A program made the position numbers and the translations under genes. Positions 1-11,574 of a stretch of DNA of 64,000 nucleotides are shown one piece after another (positions within the stretch are counted from its first letter, which is position 1; each line of letters starts with the position of its first letter). This DNA is from Heterobilharzia americana. Its lineage: Eukaryota; Platyhelminthes; Trematoda; Strigeidida; Schistosomatidae. Below the pieces are notes generated by a model. That model saw only the letters and a program-made list of their open reading frames with translations, did no database searches and was not told where the DNA came from. The stretch is from contig OX104132.1 of NCBI GenBank assembly GCA_944470555.2, positions 18,237,755-18,301,754 on the forward strand, in the 5' to 3' direction.

Positions 1-1214
1 CAGAATGACTGTTTTGTTGAAGGTGAAATCACAGTGTATCAAACTATTAAAAATCTCACCATCATGTACTACCCTTGAAGATATGATCATTCAAGCGTGC
101 ATGATATAGGAGAGCGTCCAATGCATACGGGGTGGTCACTGATTAGTCACTAAATACTTCATACTTTAATGTTACCTACTCCTAATTGTTAACGAGTGAA
201 ACTAATTTTATAAATTATCTGGTGTAAAACAGATTTGGAATAAACTGATGCTAACCTGAGGAGTGAATGACTGTCGTGATAACTGCATTTGGCCATCCAC
301 TCAAAATGCTAAGCTTTCAGCTATTCTTATTCACCTTCTTATCAAATTAAATGATCACGTAAGTGTCCATAGTTTTCTGTGGATACTTTATTCTTCCCGG
401 ATACATGTAGAATTTTGGTGTTACATTTTAGCATGTTCCTTTTTAGTGTCTCCTCGATGAAAAATCTATAAAATTAGGGACCAACAGAATCTTTTTTAAC
501 AGTTTTCTCCAGAATTCTAATTTATTCATGAGTAATTACTCCGACCTTTCTTGGTTTCAAAGGATTTTTTTATCACATTCTGCATGGAAATGTATCACCA
601 CTAGAGAAGCACCTTACGTGATGATATATTTATGTTCCAATTAAATCACTGAGCTTTGTGTTATACTCTGTAGAGAAGGTAAGTGTACGTCAAGTGAGGT
701 TTCAAATGATGCTATGTATTTCTTTCATTTTTAATTCTTTCTTAAGGGTTAAGACTTAGACATTAGCTTACAAGAATATAAAAATAAGTTTTTCAGCCTA
801 TCAGTAAAATCAAAGCATTTTAGTCTGGAAAAATTACTTATCAGTGTGTGTATATTGAATGTGATAATATTTTCTGAAAATATGTCCTCTTATCAAAATG
901 TACTATGCCTCTTCACTACGAAGCAAAGCATTACTTGAACTGAAAGTTTATTATTCTAAGCTATCTGGAGGAAACTATACAAACAATATAGTACTAGTGG
1001 ATTATTTTTGCTGTTATAGTTTAAGTGTAATTCACATTTACCATCACATCTCATCGTTTGATAAGCATAAAAGTCATTCATAATCATAGTGACATTTCAT
1101 AAATACACTATAGGCAGACAGTTATGTAGTCACTCAATTATTTGTATATTATTTTATATATTTACTCTTGTATATGCTTTTATTGAGTCCTTATATCCTC
1201 CTTTGAAATTTTAG
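1..1214 (+). other. Probable intron upstream of the first visible Ig exon
   Basis: This stretch ends in a splice acceptor (ttttag) at 1214, directly before the Ig exon. The first Ig domain lacks its B-strand half with the first cysteine, so an earlier exon must exist, but none can be recognised here. A consensus donor (aag followed by gtaagt) lies near 679, but the sequence before it has no acceptor in an open frame and no Ig-like residues. Short open frames at 263-460 and 898-1083 look random. Confidence 0.5.
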
Positions 1215-1518
1215 GTAATGTGGAACAAAATTGGTATGGAATATCCTCTTACAATAGGAAAACGTAGATTTGTGCCTGATCCACGAATAATAGTCAAATA
1301 TAAACCACCGAATAAATGGCGATTACGAATTGCAGATGCTAAATTAACAGATAGTGGTTTGTATACATGTACTGTGAAATCAGTACATGAGGAAGAAAAA
1401 AGATTTAAAGGATCGGATGACATTGACATTTCCTGGAAAAAGGTGAATGATAATCAAGACAAAATGAATAATAATACAGACTCAAAATTTTATAATCCAG
1501 ACTATTATATATCTGTAG
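1215..1518 (+). CDS. Ig-superfamily protein, internal exon (second half of Ig domain 1 plus linker)
   Basis: This internal exon of a predicted cell-surface or secreted immunoglobulin-superfamily protein is 304 nt long. It lies between an acceptor (ttttag, ends 1214) and a consensus donor (gtaagt, starts 1519). Read from GTA at 1215 it opens with Val-Met-Trp, the C-strand tryptophan of an Ig fold. It continues through an LT.G...F.PD.R segment, then W.L.I and DSGLYTC, the F-strand motif with the second disulfide cysteine. The order resembles the first Ig domain of invertebrate DPR/lachesin-like neuronal adhesion proteins; that assignment is by eye. The first cysteine must lie in an upstream exon outside the window. 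After the domain comes a charged, Asn-rich linker (about residues 60-95) with an N-N-T glycosylation site. The exon ends one base into a codon (G), and exon 2 supplies CG to make Ala. The ATG at 1218 is internal, not a translation start. Confidence 0.85.
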
Positions 1519-2817
1519 GTAAGTATTCGTTTTCTTACTCTTCACATTCACGTGGACGTGTGCACATATAGTCGCCTAATGAATATTATTTCACAAGTAG
1601 GCTTTTCCACTAAGAACCCAAGTGAAAAATAATAATAAGAATCTTCACAGTATTCTATCCTCATAATTCAAAGTAGTGTGCCCACCAAAAGTTTTAAACA
1701 ACCTGACATCTTTCAAGGTTCTGACAACAAAATATACAGAGATACTGAAATGTTACGCTTTTAGTGTGAATATATGTTGGAGAAAATCTTACAACTAAAG
1801 TGCACACTGGGATAAAGATGAAAAATGTTCAAACGTAATACTACATGCTGTAATCATGTACTAAAGATCATTTGAAACGGATAGTTAATTGCTAGTATCT
1901 ACCATCTATCATAACATATATCATTCAATTAAGTATATCATTTTGTCAAAAAGGAGTCATGTTAACACTTTAGATGACTGAAGTGAATTGAATAAACTGA
2001 ACTATATGAAAGGCTACCATTTTCCTGAGATTATAGATGATTTCGAAGTGAAATTTCTCTACTGTCTCTTACAACTCTGCCTGCAGTAAGGTGTAAGCTC
2101 TTGAACTTATATATTCAACCGAAAGAAGGTTAAATCCCAAAATAATCCATTCAAAGTAAAATTCAGATGAAGTAATCCAAAGTTGTTAAACGATTACTGT
2201 GAATATGTCAGTGAATGAAGAATTCTGATTGAAGCTGTTTATTAGTTTCTGACTTTAACCAAAAAATAATAAATATTCTCACTAATTCTTTGGTAGGAAC
2301 ATTGTCTACTATTTATTCTAGTATATAATGATTTATATGAAAACAGAATGGTATTTTAATTATCTGAAAAACCATGGAATAAATAAGCAAAACGATCGAT
2401 TGCCAAAAAAATTTTACAATTCTCTATACAGTCTGTAAAGTATTATGATTTATTTTTGATCTAAATATCGCATCACTTCGGAAATATCCCACTTGTCAAT
2501 TTTTCGGTGTTACATAGAAAGAAAATTTATTCAAGAGTGTAAATTTCTCACCCATTTCTTTGAAATATACTTTTAGTCTGAAGTGAAAATACTAGACGTT
2601 CAATCAGGTCTGGTTAATATGCATCATAAAATGCACATTATATCGGTTCTCTCCTCAGAATATAAGAGTATTTCAGTGATGATATGGTCATGAAGTTTAA
2701 ACCATTCCCAGAATTTTGGAATTGGTATTATTTACAGCGATTCATTAGTGCCCCTGATGTGAGAAAGCCACCTAACGAAAACACATGGAAATGCTTATTT
2801 ACGGGCTTATGCAGATT

Positions 2818-2990
2818 TGTTGATTACAAGTTGGTATTCGTCATGAATTGAAATAAGTTGGAGGAACATTGAAAACTCAGGAGAACTGGATAACTGTTTC
2901 ATCCTAGTATGAGACTACTTAGCAGAAAGTACGTATGACCCCACAAGTGATCAAACCTAGGACCTTAAACAATGATATTAGATGTAGGTC
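2818..2990 (-). repeat. Family C hammerhead-bearing SINE-like repeat, degenerate
   Basis: On the minus strand this matches the family C body and tail. The tail (aataccaac followed by caatcaac) lies at 2818-2850 and the hammerhead-like segment at about 2890-2935. The core that should read CTGANGA reads CTAAGTA, so the ribozyme is dead, although GAAA remains. It faces the next copy head-to-head. Confidence 0.6.
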
Positions 2991-3250
2991 GCGCTGGATC
3001 ATGAACTGATAGAAATAGGCTATATAAGCCATTGAAGCCATCGCTTTAGTAGTAGGGTGCTGGTCACGAACCTGAAGATCCTGGGTTTGATCTGTGGAGG
3101 GTGGGGTCACGGGTGCGTACAGCTGAAAAACTCCATACTAGGACAAAACCGTTGTTCAATGCTCCCATGTTTCTAATGTTCCTCTAAAAGATATCAGTCC
3201 GTGAAGAATACCAACCTTAAGCCAACTAATGAATCTCCACAAACCCCTGG
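2970..3250 (+). repeat. Family C hammerhead-bearing SINE-like repeat
   Basis: This nearly complete family C copy has a 5' head (gtcgcgctggatc, then a tRNA-like stretch with a B-box-like tgggtttgatct near 3084). A hammerhead-derived segment follows at about 3115-3155, then the family tail (atcagtcc, gaagaataccaacc, atctccacaaacc) ending near 3248. The ribozyme core is mutated: CTGANGA reads CTGAAAA and GAAA reads AAAA. Confidence 0.65.
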
Positions 3251-6200
3251 AAAGATGTGCTAGAATAAATTATTCTTAGAATTTGGACAGTATCGGTTTT
3301 ATTCAAAAAGTTTCTTTCTCCAAAAGAAATCAGTGTTTAATAGCACTGAAGAACTGAGTGACACGAAGATACGACAGCCCTACATGGTGCAGTTTTGATG
3401 ATATTATTGCTGATTTTAGTGCAAATTTCATGAAGGTTCCTGTGGTTCTAAAGTTCCACAGTAGTAAGCATATCCATGATTAGTACGCTTTTTAATATCA
3501 TATTTTACATACACGTAACTAAATGCAGGGATTCTATTCGAGGAACGTTTTCGAAAAAAATATTCGACGCTCTTGTCAAGTACACATGACGTTTATCTGT
3601 TAGTGTGATTAGACTTCCCAGATATGATATAATCTACAATGAAGCCTTTTAAAGGTATGCGGTAATTTAAATGAAACCCTAGGTTCGAATGGCTTGACAG
3701 ATAATTTACTTAGAACAAATTAAGATATAGAGATATATCTGGTATAGTAATAGTATGAAGATAACTAGATAATCTAAGTGTTCTTTATAAAATATAACTT
3801 TTCATGTGCAAAGTAAATATCTCAAAAATAAAACCTAAAATGATGTATCATATGCTTTTTTGAATCAAAGTTGAAGTGGAACCAATGAAAGGAAAGCAAT
3901 TAAATCGTTCACCGGTAGCAGCAAAATTTATATCCAAAAATCGCAGTGAGTTGTATTTTTGATCACACCTTGCTATTTCCTACTGTTTTTTCTTTTATCT
4001 ATCACAATTGTTATACAATGTGTGAATTTTTTGCAGCCACATATCAGTAAAAAACGAAGCTTTTTTCTGTGATGTTCTGATAGACAGTTGAAAAGAAATC
4101 TCATCGCCGAGTAAAAAAATAATGATAATCTGAATTCAGAAACTCACTTAGTTGCTTTGTGCAGAAGAAATAGATCTGATGTAAGAAGTAACACCGTAGT
4201 TCAATTTACATTTCAATCGGAATAATTTTGATCTGTTTGAAACCTGGATAAAAATATATTCTGCCCACGTACACTGTCTGTGAATCGAAACACAAACCAC
4301 AGGTGAAAGACTTTTATTATTTCAACTGACAGGCAATAGAAACAAAGTCGGTAATATCTGTGGTCAGCTTTTCTGCTATAAACTATGACTATTCATAATT
4401 AAGTCAATTAAAAAGCATTAGTTAATCAATTCTGATAATAAAACCGTGGGAATATGTAACACTGAACATGAATATAATCAACGTGGCAAGTGCTTCATAT
4501 TTCTAAGCTATACTTTTTGTAATGAATACAAATAACAACATGAAAATTTCATTGTGGAATGACCCTAATCAGGTTTGTTCAATCGGTCAAGAATGGATAT
4601 ATATATAAATATCTGAAGTAATCCTACATTCCTGATTTAAGCTACTCAACTTGAAGATTAAATAAAGGAGATTACTGTTGCAATGAAAAGACAAGCTTTA
4701 ATAATAATATTTTTAAGAGTAGAGGAAAGATGCTAATCGAAGCAGTGGGTAAATAATTGCAAAATCTATGTGGTTTAGTAGTTCTTCTTGCAGCTAGTTG
4801 ACACTATCTTAAAACAGATATCGTCTTAATCAAAAAATTATACTATACTAAAAAAAACGCACACATCAAAGTGAATATACACTTTATGTCAGCAAGGGTA
4901 TTGTTTACTTTGTGCTGTGTTAGGAAATGAGCTGTAGTAAAGTTCTTACCAAGGAAATATTCACCCGCTCTCTTGACAAGTACATTCTGTCGCTTTAGTC
5001 AAGTTGAGTATAAAATATCAATAATCTACTAAGTGTAAAACGTGATGTTCAATACAAATTGATAGGGTTAGTTGTCAGATGACAATAGATGAGTTACCAA
5101 TTTCTGGAGTATACCATTATCAGAGTGCGTAGACGGTATGTTTATTGAACCAAGAATGTCTTTCTGTTAGAACATGAAATTGTTACACTGGCTAAATGTA
5201 CATTTCTCATCAGGAGTGCTTAGTGTGTTGATCAGATTTTTCCAAGCAATACTTGCTTCTTAAGCGGCTCCCGAATACTTTATTCAGTATAAGGACGAAA
5301 GCTTCATTTTGAAATCTGAAAGCCAGGATAGCAGTATAGCTACTAAGATGAACTACTTTTCAATCTATTCGTAATGATCTAAAGATTAATTTAAAAAAGC
5401 ATACTCCCTTGTGTGCTTTGTAAAGTGTTAGTCAACTTTTATTATTAAAAAATAACACTACTTGCTGTTGGTATAAACTCTTAATCACCCTAAACTATTT
5501 TGCCTACATAAACGCATATTCTGTTGAATACCTGATTGCTGTATAAATTGAAATGTTTATGTTTGAATAAAGCTAAAACATGTTACCTCTTGTTCACCAA
5601 ATAAATATGTTGAACACTAGATGGTGACTTTCCAACTTCACATACCCTTAAAAGGAATGTCAAGTAAATTACGGTCATGGAAAATTTCTAATCACTTTCA
5701 AGAACAACAATGTGTTTCATGGGCACTGTATATAGTCGTCAGATAATTAAGAACAGGTAAAATATCATAGAAAAAATTAAATGGTGGTTGCACTAAAGAC
5801 AGTAATCTTTCCTGTCATTGATTTTGGTTTACGGTTGTTGACTGAATGAACAACACACTGGTGTTGGAAGTATTAGATGTTTAACTGAAGTACAGAGGGA
5901 ACAACACTCAAGTACGCTCAGCAGAGGGGTCCTGAAAGAGAATAAACAGGTGAAATTGATTCTGCTGCTACATGTCATTTGTTCTAAGTAGAAAACTTCA
6001 AATATCAGCTATATTGGTGCATCTGTTTAGATACCAACGTAGCACTACTGCCTGATCAGTCAAATAAACGACAAGCCATAGGATGAGATGTACTTTTTGG
6101 GTTTCACTGGTAGGTATTATTCTTTGTACTTATCTTTTAGTAAACTAACTTCCAAAGCTGTCCATCCATATGAGTATAATTTAGTTGAACACTGAAAATA

Positions 6201-7448
6201 TATCGAAAAAGAGAATAAAGGAATAACAGATAACATAAAGGATAATCAAAAAAACTGACGGAAGGTGTAGAATACAAATGAGAAGTTAGAAACTAAATGC
6301 AAAAACACGGTGTGCAGTTTTCAGGCAATAGCAAAGACGTGATTAAACACTTATACTAAACATGTAGTTAACGCTATAGCTTGTCAACTACTAATATCCT
6401 GATCAGACAAATTTCTTGTTCTCATGGTTTTCTAAGGGTCTGACAAAACTTTGTGAATGGCAATGAACAAACTTTAAAAGGAACTACGTGTGCCAAATTC
6501 TCTTGGTGTCTGATAATATAACACTAAATTTTCTTGTTTTCAGTCAAGTGGTGCTTACGCATGTGTCTGGTATTCGAGCTATGGGGAACATTTAATCTTG
6601 CAAAACACTTTAATGAAGTTTCTCTAGTCGGTATACCATCCGCGAAATAATTAATCAGAAGCTCATTCATTAGGCTAATTCAAGAGTTGTAGATGCCAAT
6701 ATCGTACTCTGAAACATCGTCAGGCATCCACACGGTGTACCAATAAAGAAGTCGTCTTTCGATTTGGGGTTTATTAAGAGGATTCTCTTTAGATTTAGGG
6801 TATGACTGTTAACTGACGTTCTTTTCCTTCATATGATTGTTTTGAAACTTAGCTGACCACGATGTTATAGCAATAATCTACCATGGGTTCTTAATCTTAG
6901 CCCTTTAATGTCACCAGTACATATCTTACTGATCCTAGAAGAGAAAGGAAATATAAGATTTTATCCCACCTACTGGTACTTGGGCTTCCGTCCGTCCTTT
7001 GGTGTTTGATGGAACATAAATGGAATATTGAATTCAAATCAATTTCCACAGTTTATCTGTAACTAAACCTAACGAAGTGACTTGTTACATCTAGGTTTCA
7101 CCCTTTATACACCTTGAATCAAGTCGATTACATAAAGTGGTTCTGTTTTTAATTTAGTCAAATAGAGGTTCAGGAGAAAGCCATACTGTCACATCACATT
7201 GGTTAACCCTATAAGTTTCGCTTATAAATCTGAGGTAAACACCAAACATGTGACTAGTGAGTTCATCTGGGTGATCATGCTCCAAACTCTTATTTAGGTA
7301 TTGGGATAGAATGAAGCTGTATAACAAACAAAACCGTTTCAATCAACGGAATGTTTATCAACAATTACATGATATGCAGTGAAATCGTCCTCCTTCCACA
7401 CCAACTAATGACCCTGATTGAATCAACAAACTTTAATGTTTGTACTGG

Positions 7449-7590
7449 GTGATGATTAAAGGTGAGATCAAAATCTGAACCCCGGCCAGATTGGAGGCAA
7501 CGACCACCGGGTTACTGGCCCAGTGCTCTACCAACTGGGCTACAAAGTCCAACTACCGACCAGAATTTCACTTCACTTCAATCATCATGT
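7449..7590 (-). repeat. Family A tRNA-headed repeat with inverted termini
   Basis: The minus strand carries a tRNA-like A box (gttggtagagcactggg) and a degraded B-box region, as in a Pol III-promoted SINE. The ends are imperfect inverted repeats: one reads tgattgaagtgaagtgaaa and the other ttgatctcacctttaatca. It sits head-to-head with the next copy, forming a large palindrome. Confidence 0.6.
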
Positions 7591-7599
7591 GAATTCGTG

Positions 7600-7696
7600 A
7601 CGCTTAGTTCACTTGGTAGAGCGTTGGGTCGGTAACCCGGTGGTCGCTGGTTCGAATCCGGCCGTGGTCCAGATTTTCATCTCACCTCCAATCATC
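7600..7696 (+). repeat. Family A tRNA-headed repeat (best-preserved Pol III boxes)
   Basis: The plus strand has an A-box-like segment (gttcacttggtagagcg), a run ggtaacccggtggtcgctg and a near-consensus B box (ggttcgaatcc, about 7649-7659). It ends in atttt-catctcacctccaatcatcacc, the right inverted terminus of the family. The left terminus is missing or merged with the adjacent inverted copy. No intact cloverleaf forms, so this is a tRNA-derived repeat and not a tRNA gene. Confidence 0.65.
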
Positions 7697-7827
7697 ACCA
7701 GAACAAAACTGTTATGTGTTTGGGAATACTTACATTTTTGGTTACTTTAGATAGATTCAGTTCGAATTAATATCACTATACGTCTTGATGATAAGATATT
7801 TAGGATACATGTTTAGGTTTATTTAAC

Positions 7828-7892
7828 TACTCGGTGGTGACTAGTTCGAATCCGGAAGCAGTTCAAAATTTCATTTCATCTTCAGTTATCAC
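7828..7892 (+). repeat. Family A repeat, 3' fragment
   Basis: A short 3' piece of the same family: cggtggtgactagttcgaatccgg, then a tail resembling the right terminus (tttcatttcatcttcagttatcacc). Confidence 0.55.
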
Positions 7893-9489
7893 CTAGTATC
7901 AAAACTAGTCTGGCAAACGACAGCTATCTCAGATAGCTAAAATTATTATCTGTAAATGATAAGTGTAAAATATTTTATAACAGCAGATCGAAAAGATTTC
8001 AAGAATTCCATTGACAAACTTCTCGAGAGAACATGGTAAATTAGACTATGACTGAATCAGTTGACTCATAAGTAAACTTGAGATAAAATACATGTGAATC
8101 TTGGCCAAGATTTGGGCAAATAATTTTACAAACATTGGGTACAGAGTTAAAAGTTGAAATAAGACAAGTTATATTTGTATAAATCTTACCATGTTTCAAA
8201 TAAATAATTCCAGTGTTTTCCACTGAAGTCTGGTTATGGCTTCTTTTCTGAAGTTTGTATATTTGAATTTGGTAATTCACCATTCTCATGTGACATTATT
8301 CACTCAACTTCTTTGAACTAAGATACTTTGCTGGCATTTATATGAAATCTTATCGAATCATAGGTTCATATGTCTCAGTATGATTTTCCTAATGAAGAAT
8401 ATAACACTATCAGAGTTCATCTCCTAATTATTTCTTAAGTTTATAAGTCACCTTTTTTCGTGACATTTACTACACTGCAGATAAAAAGTAACAATGAAAT
8501 GAAACTGTCTAATATGTTGAAATACTTGTTAGAGCTCCAAGCCATTTTCCTCAAGTGTCTAACGTATTCTTTTGAACGCTTGATGATGGTTTTAACTTTT
8601 TTATTACTATTACTACAGCAATGATCATCTGTTTTTGCCTAAGTCTTTTCAAAAATGGCTTGACAGCATTTTGCGCAAAAGTGTAAAACAATTACCAAAA
8701 AGAAAGCATAGCGTCCTGACTATGCTAATTATTCTGTTACGGGGCTGAAAATGTAGATTCGTTTTTCCCTTGTAAGTTAGGTTGTGTACTGTACACGAGT
8801 CGACACATCGTGTGGTCCGTGTATTCAGCTTCACAGAAGTAAGTAAACTTATGTGGCCCGATGCTCCAGCTTATTCTTTGCGTACTGATGAATGAGATTC
8901 TGACAGGGGAAAATGATTCCAAGATTGGCAGTAAAATATATTCTGTTTATGAACCTTGATAGTCTCGTTCTAAGTATAGCTACAGCATTATCTACCTTGG
9001 ATTCGAAGTTCAAGAAAAAACCCTTCTTGAAGCACTAAGCATTCCATGGTGTTTCACCGAGTTGAGTTCTCATCAATATATTTCAATGGTTATCCACTTT
9101 TCATCGGGATTTCTAGTAAGTCTTCTATTATGGCATGGATAGTATCCTTCATGTTTATTATTTGTGTTGCTGAAGAGACTGAGATGATAAGATTACTTTT
9201 TCTGCCTAACGGCACACTTCTTTGAAAATTGCTAAACTGATAATTCTACTGGACTTTCTGTATAATCCAATCTTCTGACGTAAGAAAATTTTTCTAAGGA
9301 AACAATTGTGACGACTGAAATTTTCAGTAAAACATACTTGAAACTTTTCTCCTTGAAAGCCATCGTTTACAAATAGAATCATTTTTTTAGACTGAAATTT
9401 TTATGCTTAGTGATGCAGTTCTTTGTGGATAACATTTACTGTTAAAGGAAATTGCAGTTTAAATGAATCATACTTTATTATCTTTTCAG

Positions 9490-9963
9490 CGCTTACTGTA
9501 ACTGGTCCAAATGTAGCCTATTTCGGCAGACCATTGGAGTTAAAATGCTATGCTAAATTCCCCTCAGCATTTCAATTTCCTGAGTATGAAGTTGTATTGG
9601 AATGGTATCATAGGGGTATTCAAAAAAAATCAGATCCATATAAACCTGATAGTGTATATATTGAACAAAGATGGCTAAATGCAAACACTTTGGAAAGTCG
9701 TTTGTTTATAAAACGAGCTAGTGAATCAGACACAGGTCAGTGGATTTGTCTAGAAAAATACAAACCTATCAAGAAGACTGAGCATAGTTCATCACAAGTT
9801 GTTCGTTCATCTCCAATGCAGAAGAATTCCTTCGCAGGAGATCGATTATACAGTGACCGCTCATCAAAGTCTATAATTTCAAAGGACATTATCCCATCTA
9901 CTGCCTCATTCATTTCAACTGCATCGAAAGTCACTTTTGGGCAAATTGAAGTGGAAATTATTG
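9490..9963 (+). CDS. Ig-superfamily protein, internal exon (complete Ig domain 2 plus Ser-rich stalk)
   Basis: This 474-nt exon has an acceptor at 9489 (tcttttcag) and joins exon 1 in frame through a split Ala codon. It encodes one whole Ig domain: LELKCYA (B-strand Cys), a PEYEVVLEWYHRG segment with the C-strand Trp, LFIKRA, then SDTGQWIC with the F-strand Cys. About 70 Ser/Lys-rich residues follow, likely an extended stalk. It ends in a hydrophobic VEII just before the splice site. The donor is read as GC (g followed by gcaagt at 9964). With this choice the split codon becomes GAT and exon 3 stays open; reading through instead reaches a TGA at 9984. Open sequence upstream of 9490 back to 9423 is intronic. 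Confidence 0.87.
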
Positions 9964-11140
9964 GCAAGTTTTATTTTTCTTTGTGATGAGAATCACCGAC
10001 AAAAGTCAATATATAAAAATGTATGATGAAGTTCATGTTTGATAACTCAGCACACTATGAGTGACTGTTAGTTCAATACTGTAGATTTTGGGTTTGATCT
10101 TGCATCTTATATACATTTGAGTGAATGTTTTTGACATAACTAACAGTCATATTGAGCAGAGTAGGTGTTTTGCTATCAACTGGATTTTACTGAAAATAAA
10201 CTCTGAACCAAGATCCTAAGGTCAAAAATTTCGTCATCGTGAAAAATTAGAAGCTTGTCACAAGCCATCAATGGAAAGAGGAGAAATTTCAAAACTGAAC
10301 TGGTCAGATCAGAAGTGTCTATAGAGTTGTATCCTGTTGTGCGCTTCGTATTAATTTTCACTTGTATAGTATGATACTAACTAAAGAATAACTGTCTTAC
10401 TCATATGACATCATCAATGTTTATAGTCATGAGATGCTAGAAATAAAAAATTAAAGGATTTATTTCCGTTTATTGCCGGCCATCTGCACTTTTTGACCGG
10501 TCAACTTGTAGAAATTTGATTCAGTAGAGAGTGGAGCTAACAGGTTTCCAGTTTGGTTGTATAGATTTTGTAGAACAGTTTGTTCACCTTTTTTTCGGAC
10601 AGATAAAGGTCTATAGATAAGAATTTGAAGTTAATTACACCATTTTCTCAGTTATTCTATGAAAGTACCTCAGCGTGTAGCCTTCGCTCTTTCCGTTTCG
10701 AAGAGTTATACATTTAAGAGTATATTTTCCTTATCCGATATGTTCCAGTAGCTTATGTAAAATATAAATATGAGGTGACTAATAAGCCAATCCTATCACC
10801 TATTAAATTAACGAAGTAGTTTTCCTTATTTTCAGGGGAAACGTAGGGTTCTTACTCAAACTGAAGAAATCTAACTGAATAATCCGTTAATTGCTGTATC
10901 ACCCTATTTTTAAGGGACTTCGCGAAAGCAAGCAGATCCTTCACTAGGCCGACGTTTGCCTAGGAAACAAGTTATACTCACGATCTTGTTTCAAAAATTT
11001 GATTACAGTTTGGCTTGAACGCAATTTTAAGTACTAAATGTATAGTTTCATTCTATCTCTACTCTCTTCTGATAAAATTCACATGCATAGGGTGGAACTC
11101 CGTAATTCAATCATTCATTTTCTATTCTCTCCCCTTTTAG
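9964..11140 (+). other. Intron 2, probable GC-AG intron (phase 1)
   Basis: The donor is gcaagt, the consensus form for GC donors apart from the second base, and the acceptor is ctccccttttag ending 11140. Both flanking exons are phase 1 here, and joining makes a GAT codon that keeps the frame to a stop with a poly(A) signal behind it. Nearby GT alternatives (9968 and about 9980) match the donor consensus poorly. The intron is AT-rich; a faint tRNA-like repeat remnant may lie near 10040-10130. Confidence 0.7.
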
Positions 11141-11358
11141 ATATATCGAAAGCTTCAGTGCATTTAGAATCACCAAATTTAGATAATGGACGACATGTTT
11201 ATAGCTATATTCACCGTAATTCCGAGTTGATACGGTCAAAAGCTACAAATTATGCCAACTCGTTTAAAATCAGTTTTTTCTTAGCCTACATTAGTTTACC
11301 GATGAAAACTTTATCGTGTATTTTTATCACTACTGTGCTATCAGATGTAATTATGTAA
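11141..11358 (+). CDS. Ig-superfamily protein, terminal exon with hydrophobic C-terminus
   Basis: This terminal exon follows a strong acceptor (ccccttttag) and completes the codon started in exon 2 (G plus AT, Asp). It encodes a polar stretch of about 40 residues, then a hydrophobic C-terminal segment of about 30 residues (from near FKISFFLAY to TTVLSDVIM), ending in TAA at 11356-11358. Such a tail could be a transmembrane helix with almost no cytoplasmic part, or a GPI-attachment signal after the NYANS region. Either would place the protein at the cell surface with its Ig domains outside. The three visible exons together give 996 nt, 331 residues plus stop. I infer this last exon from splice phase, tail hydropathy and the poly(A) signal, not from homology. 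Confidence 0.7.
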
Positions 11359-11405
11359 TTGAGTTATTTATCTGTATGTACATATCATATGTGTATTATT
11401 TTTCA

Positions 11406-11411
11406 AATAAA
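11406..11411 (+). promoter_or_regulatory. Polyadenylation signal AATAAA of the Ig gene
   Basis: A canonical AATAAA lies 48 bases after the TAA stop and is followed by a T-rich stretch (ctttttcag) and further U/GU-rich sequence. This suits a short 3' UTR and supports 11141-11358 as the final exon. Confidence 0.65.
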
Positions 11412-11574
11412 ACTTTTTCAGAGGTTATACTAAACTGTCTTTTTGGTAACTGTTTCCTAAAATAAATTATTTGCTGTTTGAAAATGCTTACTTGTAGTCA
11501 AATATGTGAACATAAGAAATTACCTGGATAAGCATGCTAACCAGCATAGTAAATTATATGTTATTGATGGAAGG

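Larger units (their letters stand above)
1519..9489 (+). other. Intron 1 of the Ig-superfamily gene (about 8 kb, phase 1)
   Basis: A GT donor (gtaagt at 1519) and a pyrimidine-rich AG acceptor (tcttttcag ending 9489) bound a 7,971-nt phase-1 intron. Phase 1 is the usual class between Ig-domain exons. The intron holds a head-to-head family C repeat pair (about 2818-3250) and a cluster of family A tRNA-headed repeats (about 7449-7880). The rest, including 3250-7440 and 7900-9400, is AT-rich with only short random open frames; I see no further exon or RNA gene there. Confidence 0.8.

Noticed and set aside
655..684. Consensus splice donor (aag then gtaagt) near 679, with ctgtag five bases before it, suggesting a tiny exon upstream of the Ig exon.
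   Set aside because: The open sequence before the donor has no acceptor and lacks an Ig B-strand cysteine, and a five-base exon cannot be supported from sequence alone.
1211..1429. Minus-strand open frame opposite the first Ig exon.
   Set aside because: It is the antisense shadow of the exon; the plus strand has splice sites and Ig motifs.
7610..7672. A possible functional tRNA gene.
   Set aside because: A and B boxes are present, but acceptor and anticodon stems do not form a proper cloverleaf, and related copies show it is a repeated element.
9423..9489. ATG at 9423 as the start of the exon 2 open frame.
   Set aside because: The acceptor at 9489 and the matching split codon with exon 1 show that upstream codons are intronic.
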